From Viscum album (taxonomy: Eukaryota > Streptophyta > Magnoliopsida > Santalales > Viscaceae): a DNA stretch of 64,000 nt. The stretch covers positions 868,001 through 932,000 of the forward strand of contig CAUJRU010000137.1 of the NCBI GenBank assembly GCA_963277665.1. The letters are read 5' to 3'. Positions 24,346-36,781 of the stretch are shown one piece after another. The notes beneath the pieces are model-generated. The model was given only the letters and a program-made list of their open reading frames with translations, ran no database searches and had not been told where the DNA came from. The position numbers were made by a program, and so were the translations under genes. Within the stretch, counting starts at the first letter, position 1; every line of letters begins with the position of its first letter.

Positions 24346-25860
24346 ATGGATCAAAATTACGATGACTGTATTCTTTCCTTTACTAAGGATCTATTACCTG
24401 ATGATGAGCATCATGATTCTACATATTAGGGTTCTAACACGATAGTACCTACTTAGAGGGGTTGGGGCCTTGCGTGTTTGATGATTCAAGATCTAGTTCT
24501 AGAGAAACATCCATCTCTTAGCTTTGAACCTCATTAGAAGAAGCAAGTTTAAATATGTTTTTTATTTAGTTTCAATTTAATTTAATTTATTTATTATTTA
24601 TATTACTAATTATTGTTAGTTTCATAATTTTTTAGATATAGTTGTTGGTCAAGCTAGAGCTATTTTTTAGAAACTATTTTTCTACTCCATGGGTTCATGG
24701 GATTAGGTTCCTATGGAGTTACATAATTTTATGCTCGATCATTGGGAGGCATGTAAAAATATAATATATTTTAATTTAAATTTATAATTTTTTTAGTTGA
24801 CTATATTTGTAAATATTTTTCAGGGCTTATGGTCTCCTACTACTAATAGCATTGGAGAATATATTTGGGAGGTATGGAAATATTTCATTCATGATCATTT
24901 CCCTTAGTTTTTACACAATCTTATCAGGTGAGCTATGAAAAGAGCATCTACAAATATATTTAATGATTCTTGTAGGACTTATTGACCCGATTATGTCTCT
25001 ACTTAGGCTTGGGAGGGACTATGCACATATTGTATAAGAGATAATTTCCATATGAGATCTAGTTCTAGTCACAAAAATTTGGTAAGACAGGTTGTCACAC
25101 ATAGACCTTGGAGTCATAATTTCTGTGTTAATTATCATTATTTGATAAGTAATATTATGTAAAAAAATTATATATATATTTATATTTAATACTAAATTTA
25201 TTTTTCAATTTTTTATAGTCTTCAGTTTATTCAAACATTATTGAGTTTGATGTTTACAAGAAGATGTATGGTGATAGTTCTGGATAAGTTATTGGTGAGA
25301 GACTACGACATATTATTGTCATCATTTTTCCCAGTTTTTAAATTATCATAATATATTTTTTGTTTAGATTCTTGATTTATATTCATATGGTTAGAGGATG
25401 CATATGGGATAGAGGTTTCTCACATGCATGAGTGTCATGCCGAGAAAAATGATGGAGAGGGTTCATAAAAGTCACATTTTGATGAGGTGGTTGGATATGG
25501 GTGATAATGAGTGTCCTATAGAAAGGTCATGTGATTGATATTTGTTCATGATCGACCCTAAATAGTTCTTATGACAATAAATTGATTTCATCATATAGCT
25601 CAATGGGAGTGTCACCATCATTGTTATTTTCTATTATGGAGTACGAGATGAGGCTACGAGCATAGGATGATGTTATAAAGAGATTAATCAGAGAATAGGA
25701 AGAGCAGTGATGATAAAATGATCAACAACAAGAGGATATGATGAAGTATATGAGATGCCTTACACATGGTTTAGGGATGGGGGTTCCCTCCATCAGTTAT
25801 ACCTCATTTTCTACTCCCTATTTGACCTAATTTCCCACCCCCTCAGTAAAATTTTAGGAT
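24346..25860 (+). pseudogene. Decayed plant En/Spm-type transposase-related gene
   Basis: An ATG at 24346, right after a splice-acceptor-like TTTTAG, opens MDQNYDDCILSFTKDLLPDD. Further exon-like islands read SIGEYIWEVWKYFIHDHFP near 24850-24906, then AWEGLCTYCIRDNFHMRS followed by SHKNLVRQVVTHR near 25009-25107, and SSVYSNIIEFDVYKKMYGD near 25218-25275. The middle island resembles the W-x-x-L-C-x-Y-W... N-x-x-N-R family box of the plant Ptta/En/Spm transposase domain. AT-rich intron-like gaps ending in TTTTAG or TTTCAG separate the islands. Stops occur in several islands, so it is not functional. The role is inferred from the domain and the CACTA context: the accessory (TnpA-like) protein that binds subterminal repeats. 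Confidence 0.65.
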
Positions 25861-26729
25861 ATATTTTATATTGTAGGACCCCGAGACACCCTGAGAGGGG
25901 AGGGGTGAATCAGGGTTTCAACCTTTTCTTTTAAAAGCAAGGATATTGATCCCACGTTGGTAGGAACTAGTTAAATCTGTATGATGAATATGATCAGCAA
26001 TGAAACATTCACATGCAAAGAGATGACACAATAATTTTTACTTGGTTCACCACTAAGGGCTACATCCAAGGAGCATACACCAAAAAGTTGTCAGTCATAC
26101 CAAATTCCACTAATCTTCACTATTTGTGGATTACAATGGTTCGGGAACAGTCACTCTGTCCCAGGCTCACTGACTTTACAAAGGTTCAGGGATAGGTCAC
26201 TACTTCCCTCAGGTCACTCCCGTTGACTCCCCCTGGATCATTTCCCTTGGTGAAGTCACACTCAGTTTATAGACGTGAAGGTCTCTTCATCATTGAAAAA
26301 TAATGCATCCTCTGTTGAATATAGATGCTCTGTTGAAGTCCAACTTTCACTTGTATAATAATCCCACTTTGCACCGAAGGTATCGGGAAATCTTCCAGTT
26401 TTCGTGCAGCTCCAAAAGGTCCAGCGTACAACAACCTCACATGGCGCGCTTCTCCAGGACCAACGCACAAGTTTCAAGAATGGTGCGCAAGTCACTTGCG
26501 CGGTAAAAATTCGGCGCACAAGTGACACAAACAAACTTACGCAACACTAACTCCTTCAACTCCAAACTTGCGCGACTCTGCACCTTTAACTCACAAATAA
26601 CCTTGGTCACGCATCCAACAACTGGCATGCGTCCTCTACTTGCGCGACCCAACAACCACTTGCGCGACTCAACTAATTTTGCGATGAGAGCTCGAAAAAT
26701 CTCTATGTATTGAACTTAGTTCCAAATGA

Positions 26730-26743
26730 GGGGGGGGGGGGGG
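26730..26743 (+). repeat. G14 homopolymer
   Basis: Fourteen consecutive G in a window otherwise poor in G runs, just downstream of the minus-strand TATA box. It could form a G-quadruplex or slip in replication; its length may also be a sequencing artefact. Confidence 0.9.
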
Positions 26744-26750
26744 TGGTACT

Positions 26751-26760
26751 CTATTTATAG
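26751..26760 (-). promoter_or_regulatory. TATA box of the solo LTR
   Basis: CTATAAATAG on the minus strand, followed within eight bases by a C14 run (G14 on the + strand). The predicted start of transcription lies at about 26725. Confidence 0.55.
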
Positions 26761-27423
26761 GAAATCTGGACCCCCTGCGTGGTGGCGTGCAAGTGTCCTC
26801 ACGGCGTGCAAGTCCCGGCGCATAGCTCTGACTTCCCTTGCCTCTGTCGCGTAACTCACTTGCGTGACCAAACCAAAACTTGCACGACCCTCTTCCCTTT
26901 TCCATATTTTGAGGTTCTGATCATAAAGAACATATGGCGTACAAGTTTCCTCTTCTTTATGTACACGGTGCTCAAGTATCTTTTCCAAAAACACTTTTCT
27001 CCATTTGCCAATTTTCAGGCCCAAAAATTTGGCAAACACTGGGAAACGGCGCCACCTTCAATACTGTTGTCTACGTGAACTGTATGATTACATTGCTGGT
27101 ACACATTCTGAACTTCCACTGAGGATTGAAAACAAACACAAACCATACTCCAAGTCAGGCATAGAAAGCCATGGTTCCAAAATATATGACATTATTTTTA
27201 TGTTATATTTTAGTTTTAATTTTATAATTAATTAGTTTTATTTTAATTTTTATTATTTACAATTTTTTTTAAATTTTTTATTATTTGTGAAAGAATAATA
27301 TTTTAGTTTCAAATAATATAGGCCCAAAACTATTTGTGAATTATTTTTATCAAAATTATTTTTTTACGAAGGAGTTCCATTGTAAATAGGACATCATAAA
27401 AAAAAATATGAATTTTTGTAGTG

Positions 27424-29964
27424 GTTTATGGTTTGGTTATAAAAATATCTTGGTTTTAATGATGTGTTTTTAGAATTAGTTGGTTTTACAATGGAATTTA
27501 TGATTTTGTTTTAAAAAAAAGTGAATTTTTATGAATATTTTAAGTTTCTTATTTGGGAAGTTAAATGTTTGAATTATGGTAAATCCATAAAATTATTTTT
27601 TATTTTTCTAAATAAACTGGATAATTTTTAATTTTTGGTTTTTTTAAAGTGTTATTATTTTCATAAAATGTGTTTTTATAGTATTCATTAATTTTTTGTG
27701 ATTTGAAAAGGGTATCTTTTATGAGATATTACAAATGTGTTTTTCCTTGGTGGTTCATGAATTTGGATTTGTATCTTGGTTTATATTTGGACTGTTTGAT
27801 TTGATATTATGAAGAATGAATTGATTAGGTTTATGTTTTATGTTATTTATATTATGCCTCCGATAAAGGTCTAGATGTAACATGGATTTTTTTTTCCTTT
27901 AAGGATAATCCCAAAGGTGATTCCTATTGTTATTTGTGTGTATCCATTCCAGTTGCAGGTTATATGAAAAATCATAATAGAGTGTCGAAGTTGGGATATT
28001 ATTTTTTCTCAACCCTTGTTTAGGAATTTGTTAATCATTTTCACATATATTTCCATGGATTCCATGGATTCCATGGTCTTCTTTAGGTAATAATGGATAG
28101 AGAGTATTTTAGTATTTTTTAATTCTTTTGAAACTCATGAAACTTCAAGGGTAAAGATCATTGTGGTATTGATTAAATGACTAGGACAAGTATGATATGG
28201 TACTATCATCCTATCCTACCTAAATAAAAACATGTATTAATAGTTTTTAAATACTATATTTATTCAGTAGAATTTTATCAAGGATATAGAGGTGGATAAA
28301 TCTATTTAATTTATGCATCTCTATTAGAGGTGAATGAACAGTGAAAGAGTATGCCAGTTGTTAATTGGTGTTGGTATTTCTTTCTCCTGATAAATTTAAC
28401 AACGAATTTATGAAGGCATGATTATTTGAAATAATTATTCTCATAGACCTTCAATTAGTAGTGTTTTAAATTTATGTGAAATAATATAGGGAAATAGTGA
28501 AAAAAACACATGTGGAATCAAAACTGATAAGGAAAGCTATAATGGGTGATGCCACTATTCATCTTTGTATGATAAATGGTTCAAGTATGGTCTAAAGTAG
28601 AGGAAAATTGATCCTAATTTGAAATGTCAGTTTAGTTAGGGTTAATATTTTTATATCCTTTATACTCATTGTAATAAGAATAGTTCTCTTGTTTCTTTAT
28701 AGTGTGGGAAAATTGGGCACTCTAATACCTCTTGATCAAGAGATTGAAAAACCTATCTTTGATATAAAAACCTAAGTCATCATCAGAAATTATATAACAT
28801 GAATCATAAAAACACGAATTCTTAGATGTAATCCTGATTATCAAAATGATCTATTTTGGGATTTATGCTCAATGAGTTTAGAGTAGATTGATCATTTGAG
28901 GAAGTTCTTATTTGATGTTTTCTTTGGGAACCTAATTGATTCTTATTTTATGAAATATTAGTTATTTTTAGTTATGTTAATTACTTAGTGATAGTTTATG
29001 AGGATTATATTCAATTATATACTTATTATGAGGCCTGAGCTTTGATGAGTTACTCAAGATAATCATTGGTTCATGCTTGAGTAACTGAGATGATTGTTGC
29101 TCCAATTTATATTATGTATTAGTTGGTGTACCTAGTGGATATTATTATGTATTTGGGTTTTAATGAGGTTCACTATGGGTTTTTGTTCCATGAGCTAGGT
29201 CCTAGGTTACCCTTCCCATCATCTTTGTGACATGATATTAGAGCTCATGTTGTTCTATGTTGAGTCTTACGTTTGATTGATGTATCATTTCCATTTCTAT
29301 TTTTTAGGATATTGATGTATTTTTTGACCTTATATTATGGTATTTTTTGTTAATATTTTTCCTTTTATTTCCTTTTTGGAATATTGAACCAGTCACTGGA
29401 GTGGTTGGTTGTGATTTGAGGAGGACTATTATTATTTATTTGGGAATTTTTATGATACTTATTTAATTTGGTGATTATTTTCTTGTAGGAATGACAATCC
29501 TCCATATCACTATTTTTAGAAGAATTTTAAATAGAAGGGAGGAATATAGTAGATCTTAGTGTTCTTTATGCTTCACATTCCTTGATGGTGATTTGAATTA
29601 TACTTGAATATGTTTGATGAAATTTTAGGATCTATTGTTTTGATCATTAGGATCCAAGATAAATCATTTTGGAGATAGGATGGGATGATGTTCACTTTAT
29701 TTTGGTAATTCTTGAGTTTTTCTTGAACCTCCCACCACACGTATCAGAATAAAGGTGTGATAGTTTTGGATTTTTTTATATAAACTAGTAAGTCTGAAAC
29801 AAATATAATTTTACTTTATGAGATCTGTCATTTCTATCCACTTACTTAGTTGATTTTCTTGGTATATTGTGGAACCCTTGATTGTGTCTAAAGGTTTTGT
29901 TTTTCAATTTCTTTTTACTTTTATTGATGAATTTCTTGGGGTAGAAAGTTGAAAGGAGGGTAGC
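27424..29964 (+). pseudogene. Element 3 interior after the CACTA insertion: weak gag-like relic
   Basis: Broken frames on the + strand. Around 28690-28735 the reading CGKIGHSNTS matches the second half of a gag zinc knuckle (C-G-K-x-G-H); the first Cys is lost and the last is Ser. Upstream, 28240-28600 shows gag-like charged stretches. A PBS-like sequence at 29233 complicates the picture. No RT, RNase H or integrase motif could be found before 29964, so pol is deleted or beyond recognition. Confidence 0.4.
29233..29245 (+). promoter_or_regulatory. PBS-like sequence
   Basis: TGATATTAGAGCT after TTTGTGACA resembles a tRNA-Met PBS behind an LTR end. If real, the sequence just upstream is the tail of another LTR. 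No partner was identified. Confidence 0.35.
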
Positions 29965-30821
29965 TATGACACCCATGTGTAAATTTTGTGTGATGTATTG
30001 TATATTTGTGAGTTATTTTGAATTCTTAAAAGTTTTTAATTTTTTTACTTTGAATTTTTTTGATAATTTTTTCTAGTTCACCATTAGTGCATGGTTAGTG
30101 TGAACCTTACATATAGGGGGACATAGATTAGGCATGATCCGGAATAAATTTTTTATTTATTCTTATACATATGTTTCACCTCATGTGAATGGATTTCATA
30201 TATTTTTTAGTAATTTGTAAAAGTTTTTGATGTAATGGTATGAGTTACTCTTACATTTGGGGCAGTTTCCATTAGTAAAAAGTGCACAACTTGCACATGG
30301 TTTAGAGGAACATTCAACGAAACTATGTGAGGGGTGAAGCTTGATTACATTAGAAGTTACATTATTAGTGAATGGTTTGGAAAACCATATAGATAAACCA
30401 TATTATCTACCTAGAATTTTTTTTATGAATTTACTAATCCACCCCTACTCAATTTTACGCCAATTTGGCCTCATTTCTTATAAATTATTGTTGGATAATC
30501 AAGTAAGATCTCAAAGAATATTTAGTATTTTTACTCTTAGATTTTATCTTGGATTTAAAGTGTATTTGGAAGTCAAGTTCTCTTTTCTCTCTATTATCCC
30601 CCATTGTTACATTTCCTCTTTATATGTTATTATATCACAAACCCCAATGACCATGGTGGTCAAAATAGGGTTTATGTTGGTCTAATCATAGGGATTTGGT
30701 TGTATATAGATTCTAGAGGCCATATTCTTCCTTTGTTTTTCTTTCACCATGGAAGGTGAGTTGTTTTTGATAACTGAGGTAGGTCTTTTTGTGAAATTAA
30801 ATTTATTTAGAAAGTCATGAG
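29965..30821 (+). repeat. Element 3 right LTR (family A copy 2), first part
   Basis: It follows the purine-rich GAAAGGAGGGTAGC and begins TATGACACCC, a decayed TGTGACACCC start. From about 30505 it aligns with 17709-18010 of copy 1. The alignment stops near 30821, where a TGTTGGAG stretch begins. The LTR resumes at 41353. Confidence 0.6.
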
Positions 30822-32750
30822 TGTTGGAGTTAGTGATCTAAAACAAAATTATATGCACATAGTATTTCATAAATAGTCATGGTGTTAAATATTAATAAAT
30901 ATATTATAAAATGATGATCATTCTTATGCATGAAATCTAAGTGATAATTTCCTAAGGATACCTATCATGATGAATATTCATAATAGTTCCCTACTATGAT
31001 GAGAATTGAAATGTTTGATAACAGTATTCTTAAATACATGTTCTATGTCTAGATGATATTATTTGATGAGATATATATGATATAGGCTATCAAGGGTAGG
31101 GGGATTATAAGACATTGAGAATTGTTCTCATGAAGTTCATCCTTAGTAATATCTAAGAGAAGGAGATTATGTGATCTTGAACTACCAGTATGAAATATAT
31201 ATTTATATGTTTCATTGAAATTTCCTTTACACATACATGTCTAATGGTACTTAGATATTAATATTATTATTAATGCATATCATGATTCATGTAATTTAAT
31301 ATATTGAAGAAAACCATGATGATAAATGCTCTTATTGAGGTAGGATATATTGGGTATGCCATGATTGATATTTCATTAATGAATAATGTGAGAATGGATT
31401 TTTCCCATCTATTCTTTAACAAAATATGTTATATCAGGACTATTTATGGAAATATAAATGCTTTTTAAGTCTATTCCCATGGGATTATTTTATAAGGTTT
31501 ATAAATATAAATTAAATTAATGATACATAGACCACATAGGTTGATGACACCAGTATGAAACCTCATTTACTAGAGATATTGAGACAAAGAGATTATATTA
31601 CACAATGTGAATTCATATGTGGTTATTTTCATTATGATAATTATCTTCTTTCTCTCCAAGTTCTATAGTATGTTTCTATACAATAACCATGGGATTTAGG
31701 TGTAACAATCTAATTCCATTAAGAAATTGGTTTAGAAGGACACACAATAAGTGTATTTGTAACCCTAATTAAATTCTATTTGAATTTATCATGTTTAATA
31801 AATATTACTCCCATATGTGGTTTAATAATTATTCATGTTTGGTTGATCAAAAATATATAGTCACTAGTTATTCAAGATAATATATGTGAGAAGAATATTC
31901 AATAAAAATTTATTCACCATTTAATTGAATTTAGTATTTATTTATTTATTATCAAATAATGCCATAATATTTATTTATTTAAATAAATAGTCACTATTGA
32001 AGGTCTGATAAATATCAAGGAGGATTTAAGCTGAGCTAATGGCCCAATAAAAAATAAAAAATTAAATATTATTTGAATAAATATTAATTAATTTATTTGT
32101 GAAATTAATATTTATTTTATCCATGATTTTAGTTCATTTAAAGTATGTAAGTAATAATATTACTATTATTTAGACATGGGGTTTGCCGAGGCTTTAGAAA
32201 ATAATAAGGGGATGGGCACAATTATTATTATCTAACCCCAGCTCTATATAAATTTGATTATGTCATTTATAAACCGAACTGATGTAGTGATTATTATTCA
32301 TTAAAGATTCTATCTAGATAATTCTATTAGGATCTAGTGGTATTAAAGTAGTCAGATAATAATTTATAAATATCTATTATAGATTGATCGATTATGCATA
32401 TTTGTTGTTAGTTTTTAATTTTTGGTTTATTTATTCTTTAATCTGAAATTCAATCAAATTTTTTTAATCTATTAAAATGTTTCCTTCAAGTATCATATGA
32501 TCTTAAATATATTAAGAATAGATGAAGAATTATTAGATATTTTATCAGAGGGTGTTAAAGATTCTGGCTGATAGATACGGTTACATGATGTGTAACTGAA
32601 AAGTACATGTCTTGTACTGCGATTCATCAAACATGGGCATATCACTGGATACAAAAAAAATTGAGTGATAAATGACATGCATTTTTCATTAAATATATTA
32701 AATACACCACATGTTGACCTATATATCATGACACATGGTTTATCAAATTA
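30822..32750 (+). repeat. LTR-like segment of unknown family
   Basis: It starts TGTTGGAGTTAGTGATC, a start typical of Ty1/copia LTRs, and has AT-rich repeats (31900-32000) and TATATAAA at about 32244. It matches neither copy 1 of family A nor the first part of element 4's 3' LTR by eye. It may be a separate solo LTR, or it may have replaced the first part of element 4's 5' LTR. No gene is visible in it. Confidence 0.35.
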
Positions 32751-34603
32751 CATAGGAATCCAAGGCAAGACTTTATTTTAAAATCTCATTTTTATTTGGG
32801 ATTATTTATGTTTAAATTTACATTTAAGGAATTATATAACTCTATAACTTAAAACCCACATATTTTTATTTCCTATTTTTTTTGTAGTTTTCATGAATTT
32901 ATTCCATTTAACCGTCTTTGGAACTCAAAATACCAAAATAATGTTTTTAAGAAAACTGCCCTTATTTCTTCTTTTAGGTCAAATATATTTTTTCACCATA
33001 TCCGTATTCTCTATTTTTATTCAAGAATTTTATTTTATATAATTAAATGATTTATTAAGGTCAAATTATATTAACTTTTAATTTTCATTTAAAAGTTTAA
33101 ATGCATCTTTTCATCATTTCCCATATGGTTCATTTTTGACTCTCTTTACAAAAGTGTGAAAATAAAGTTTTTTAATATTTATTTCTTAAACTTAATTTCA
33201 TAATTTCAGTTATTATTCAATAAAAATATTACTTTATAAATTTCCATGGGGTTTAAAGGAAAATTATAAAACCATTATTCTGGGTGTTTTTCATTTTTAG
33301 AAGTTATAACAAAATAAAAGGATATTATTTTCTCAAAATCATTGAAAAATGGTTTTAATTTTATTTATGTATATTTTTGTCTTCATCTCTAAATTTTCTT
33401 ACTTAAGTATAGTTTAATTTATAGAGTTAATTTTAAAGATATTTTAAAAATAATGTTTTAAAATTTTCTTTGTAACCCTTTTAAAAGAGTTTCATAAATG
33501 TTTTATAACATTGTTTTTATAAAAAACTGTAAATGTTTTAAGAAAATTATTTTTAAATTTTTACTTCTACATTACTGTCTAATTCTTAAAATACTTGTAT
33601 TTACATTAAAATTTTAATTTCTAATGAATTTATGGTATTGGTTCCTCCATTACCGATTTATGGTTTATACCTCATTTTGTTCACAAGAAATATTCTCTAT
33701 TATTTATAGTTATATTCTCTCTCACTCTCTAGAATTATTTTGACATTATATACACATTATTTAGTATCATTGATATATTTATCATTTCAATATTGTCTTA
33801 ACTATATAAAATTTTCATATATGGTATTATTTGAAGGAATATTATAGAAAAATTTATTCTATTAACTAGGGAATATCAACATTTCATACTCTAGATTCAA
33901 TGAAAATATTTATTAATTATTAATGAATATTGATTATATATTGTATTGTTCATTAAATATAAGAGAAATTCATTATACATGTTTAAGTGATGGGTGGGAA
34001 CTAGAATTATGTACCCCCTTTATTCATTGGTAGGTATTAAAAGATAATTATTTTGGCATAACTTAGGTATTATTTTTTTATTGACTACCCAATTATTGAA
34101 ATAGTATTGGATAAGGACTTGACAATAATATTTAAATGTTTTTTATTATGCATTCTATCATTGAGAAATCAGTTATTACTATCCATTTGATTATAAAATT
34201 TTTATTTTCCATGGATGAATTTCATTCTCAAGTCATTGATTTAATGGGATATGTATTGATTATTCACTCCACCATACTTTTTATGCCTTATGTATTCATG
34301 GAAAATTCTATTTTATTATTTCACTTACCAAGAATCAGATCTCACCGTTTATTTTGTTTTTATTTCCCTAAGGAATGAATAAGTATATATGAATTAATTT
34401 AAGGATGTATAAAAGAAATAAAAATGTTTTATGAAGTTTAGAATATATTACTTATGTTTCCAATATGTTATGGGAATCAAGTACATTTTGAGTCTCACAA
34501 GATTTCTATGCTATTCAATTTCATGGGATAAAATATATTACATATTGTACAAATTTAATATAGTAAACAACACCTCTGTGTTATTGGATTCAGGGTTGTT
34601 AGT
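32750..34603 (+). repeat. 5' LTR of element 4, 3' half only
   Basis: It aligns with about 39485-41352: shared GGAATCCAAGG, TTATTTCTTCTTTTAGGTCA, TTTATCATTTCAATATT and ATTCAGGGTTGTTA. The U3 half, including a TATA box, is missing from this copy. Confidence 0.75.
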
Positions 34604-34605
34604 GT

Positions 34606-34616
34606 TGGTATAAGAT
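34606..34616 (+). promoter_or_regulatory. Primer binding site, element 4
   Basis: TGGTATAAGAT, a decayed tRNA-Met PBS, three bases after the end of the 5' LTR. Confidence 0.55.
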
Positions 34617-35039
34617 AAAGTTTAGTAAGACCCTTTGGAACTAGATTTTATAAAAACATAGCTAGAACAATCATTATGATAAACCCATAAAATGTTTAAG
34701 AACATTTTAGGTATTTTTGGGTCAACATTTTTAATGATGTGAGCTAATTAAATGTATTCCATTATTTAGAGAAGGATCCATGTAGAAATTATTTAAAATA
34801 TATCAACACCCATAATAAATGTAGAGATTTCCCTCCCGAGAAAGTCAACAATACTAGTGTTGGATCTGAGTAGATTATGAAAAAATTTGAGTGGTAGACT
34901 TATTTTATGACTGATAACCATGATCATATGGAACAACCAGTTATTTGAAATCATGATACAATTATGTTGAACCGATTCACAAAACAAAACTTCAATTATT
35001 TAATAGAACTACTAATCTATTAATATATGAATAATGGAT

Positions 35040-35830
35040 AAAGTCCCTTCAAAATATAATTTTAGCTTTGATGAGTAACTAAAGAGAGAGGTTATTCTGA
35101 TAGTATATTTTTTAAAGGGGGATGCTGATGAATATTGGTCATTTATTCAAAATAGAATGGAGTAGGAGAAGATAAATAGAATATAATAGAATTATTTTAA
35201 TGTGATATTCATTGAGAAATATTTTCCTTGAGATCAATGAGATAATATGGTATGGAAATTACTTAATTTAAGATATAATGAAGAGGAGTTTTTACTTATT
35301 ATGAGAAAAAATTTATGATATTAGAAAGGAATGATATAAACCATATACAAAATCCATAATTTAAGATTGACTATTTCTTTGATGGGATTAATCCAAGCCT
35401 CCAAAGGGAAATAGTAACTCATTTGTATTCATCATATGGTGATATGGTATTAGGTGTGATAAAGAAAGATAAAAAATTATCCAAGTATTATATTTTAAAA
35501 GGAAATTAAGAGAAGAAGTTGATGGATGAGAACCAAGGAAAAATAAATGAGATGAATGATAAGAAGGTATGGATGGAGCTACAAATGTTTGCTAATTGTG
35601 TAAAAAACACCATAGTACTTTCTTAAAGGAAATATGAGTCTGTTACAAGTTCAAATATAAGGGTAGTAATGATTACAAATGTAAGGGAAAGAAAGAAACC
35701 ACTAATATCTAGTGTTCCAACTTTAAAGATATGGGGAACTATTCAAACTAATTTCCCAATCATTAAGTCAATTTAAATCAAAAGAGTCCAAGATAGAAAG
35801 GGAAAGCTTATGTAATTACTACAGTTAATG
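35040..35830 (+). pseudogene. Gag relic, element 4
   Basis: The reading IDYFFDGINPSLQREIVTHL near 35364-35425 and SSYGDMVLGVIKKDKKLSKY to about 35486 match the end of the chromoviral gag core. LCKKHHSTFLKG near 35597-35632 corresponds to the C-x2-C-x3-H-x4-C knuckle that precedes the standard CCHC in this clade; two of the four ligands are changed. It is broken by frameshifts and stops. Gag packages the RNA. The related gag in element 5 supports this reading. Confidence 0.65.
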
Positions 35831-35839
35831 ATAAATTAC

Positions 35840-36120
35840 TATAAGTTATGATAGTAAGTACTTTAATCGCAAAATCATTCTTTATTTAATTCCATATTCA
35901 TAAACTCTTTTATATCTATTAAGAATATTGAATCTACCCCTAATACTCTAAGGAAGGAGTTTCCAATCAAGACATCAAGTGTGAATCTAGTTGTAAAGAT
36001 AATATATTGGATGGCCTTTAATAATATGAAAAAATATTCTCTAATTGTAAACTTAGTCATTATACCTATGGAGGAATTTAACATAATCCCAATTTTATGG
36101 ATTAGGAAATGAGGAATTTG
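35840..36120 (+). pseudogene. Aspartic protease relic, element 4
   Basis: SFFI followed by a readable NTLRKEFPIKTSSVNLVVKI near 35943-36002, and KKYSLIVNLVIIPMEEFNII near 36030-36090, has the order and hydrophobic pattern of the chromoviral protease after its active site. The D-S/T-G site itself is not readable. The similarity is weak and position after gag is the main support. Confidence 0.45.
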
Positions 36121-36770
36121 CAGATAAAGAAAAATACAATCTTTGTTGAACTTGTGATATTTTTTTATAATGAATAATTTAAATTTTAAAGTATTATAGT
36201 ATTTATATGGTTTTATTATTGATGTATTAGGAATTAATTTTTTACTTTTTCACATAATGGTTAATTCATATTGAGTATTAAATTTACTTTTGATTATAAT
36301 TTCTATTTTAGACATTTTAAAAAACATTTCATTTTTTATGGAGCTTATAATCCATTAAAGATTTTATTTTCTTCCTTCATGCATTAAAAATTACCCTTAT
36401 TTATTCGTTGTTAGAATCAAAAGTAAAAATTGAATGAAATAATCAATTAAAGGTAAATTTCACTTAGGAAGTGTAAAGGAATAAATTATGTTTTTTCTCA
36501 TATTTCTTATCTTCAAGAAGAAGATGAATCTATTATGTGGTAAAAATAACACAACCATGCACATTTGGAAAATCATTCAGGATTATAATTCTTATAGAGA
36601 TAGAAGTTTAGTTTAATAAATATTTATGATAATTTTTTGGGTCTTACCTAATATAGTAAGATTTATATCTTAGTATAAATTATATCCTATGTCATATTTT
36701 TCTTATATATACCCTTAGTTAAATGTTTTAGTACGTAATAATTGAAACTGTGAGGATATAATTTATAAAA
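36121..36770. other. Element 4 interior remnant, no gene
   Basis: AT-rich sequence between the protease relic and the polypurine tract. No RT, RNase H or integrase motif was found; about 3 kb of pol expected here is missing. Confidence 0.6.
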
Positions 36771-36781
36771 ATGGGGTAGAA
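36771..36781 (+). promoter_or_regulatory. Polypurine tract, element 4
   Basis: AAAATGGGGTAGAA directly before the 3' LTR start TATAACACCC (decayed TGTAACACCC). It primes plus-strand DNA synthesis. Confidence 0.65.

Larger units (their letters stand above)
26450..26950. repeat. Dispersed ACTTGCGCGAC / GCGCAAGT motifs in the solo LTR
   Basis: About eleven exact or near copies occur in both orientations, for instance at 26483, 26493, 26510, 26563, 26638, 26657, 26786, 26804, 26862 and 26879. One pair forms a perfect palindrome, GCGCAAGTCACTTGCGC, at 26484-26500. CpG-rich motifs like these are unusual in this CpG-poor window. Confidence 0.7.
25872..27179 (-). repeat. GC-richer solo LTR (probable copia type) inside the CACTA element
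   Basis: Read on the minus strand it begins TGGAACCATGG and ends GGTCCTACA, the TG...CA form of an LTR, with a TATA box (26760-26751) about 420 bases in. The + strand sequence TACTTGGTTCACC near 26040 with GGGCTACATCCAAGGAG resembles a conserved LTR segment of plant Ty1/copia elements, from memory. GC content is clearly above the flanks and the sequence is less decayed, so the insertion is younger than the CACTA element. No interior or second LTR is present. The flanks (TATAT and AAATA) do not give a clear 5-bp duplication, so the left and right ends may be off by a few bases. Confidence 0.6.
20844..27423. mobile_element. CACTA (En/Spm) DNA transposon, about 6.6 kb
   Basis: The left end CACTATAAGAAATTC and the right end GAATTTTTGTAGTG are inverted, matching at 11-12 of 14 positions and carrying the diagnostic CACTA/TAGTG. 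The flanking 3-bp sites are ATT and GTT, consistent with a mutated 3-bp target duplication. Subterminal arrays of short repeats follow the left end (GATGGAT and ATCACAAAT variants, 20930-21260), and TTGTGAATTA and CATTGTAAATAG occur near the right end. Inside are an AT-rich tandem array, a decayed transposase-related gene and a later solo LTR. A TnpD-like catalytic transposase was not found, so the copy is non-autonomous or decayed. Confidence 0.85.

Noticed and set aside
26262..27235. Cluster of overlapping open frames in the GC-richer block
   Set aside because: Frames are open on both strands because the block has fewer AT-rich stop codons; none has a known domain, and the block has LTR ends and a TATA box.
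29233..29964. Separate LTR element starting with the PBS-like site at 29233
   Set aside because: The sequence before it shows no second LTR and the 730-base interior has no retroelement motif; kept only as a low-confidence site.
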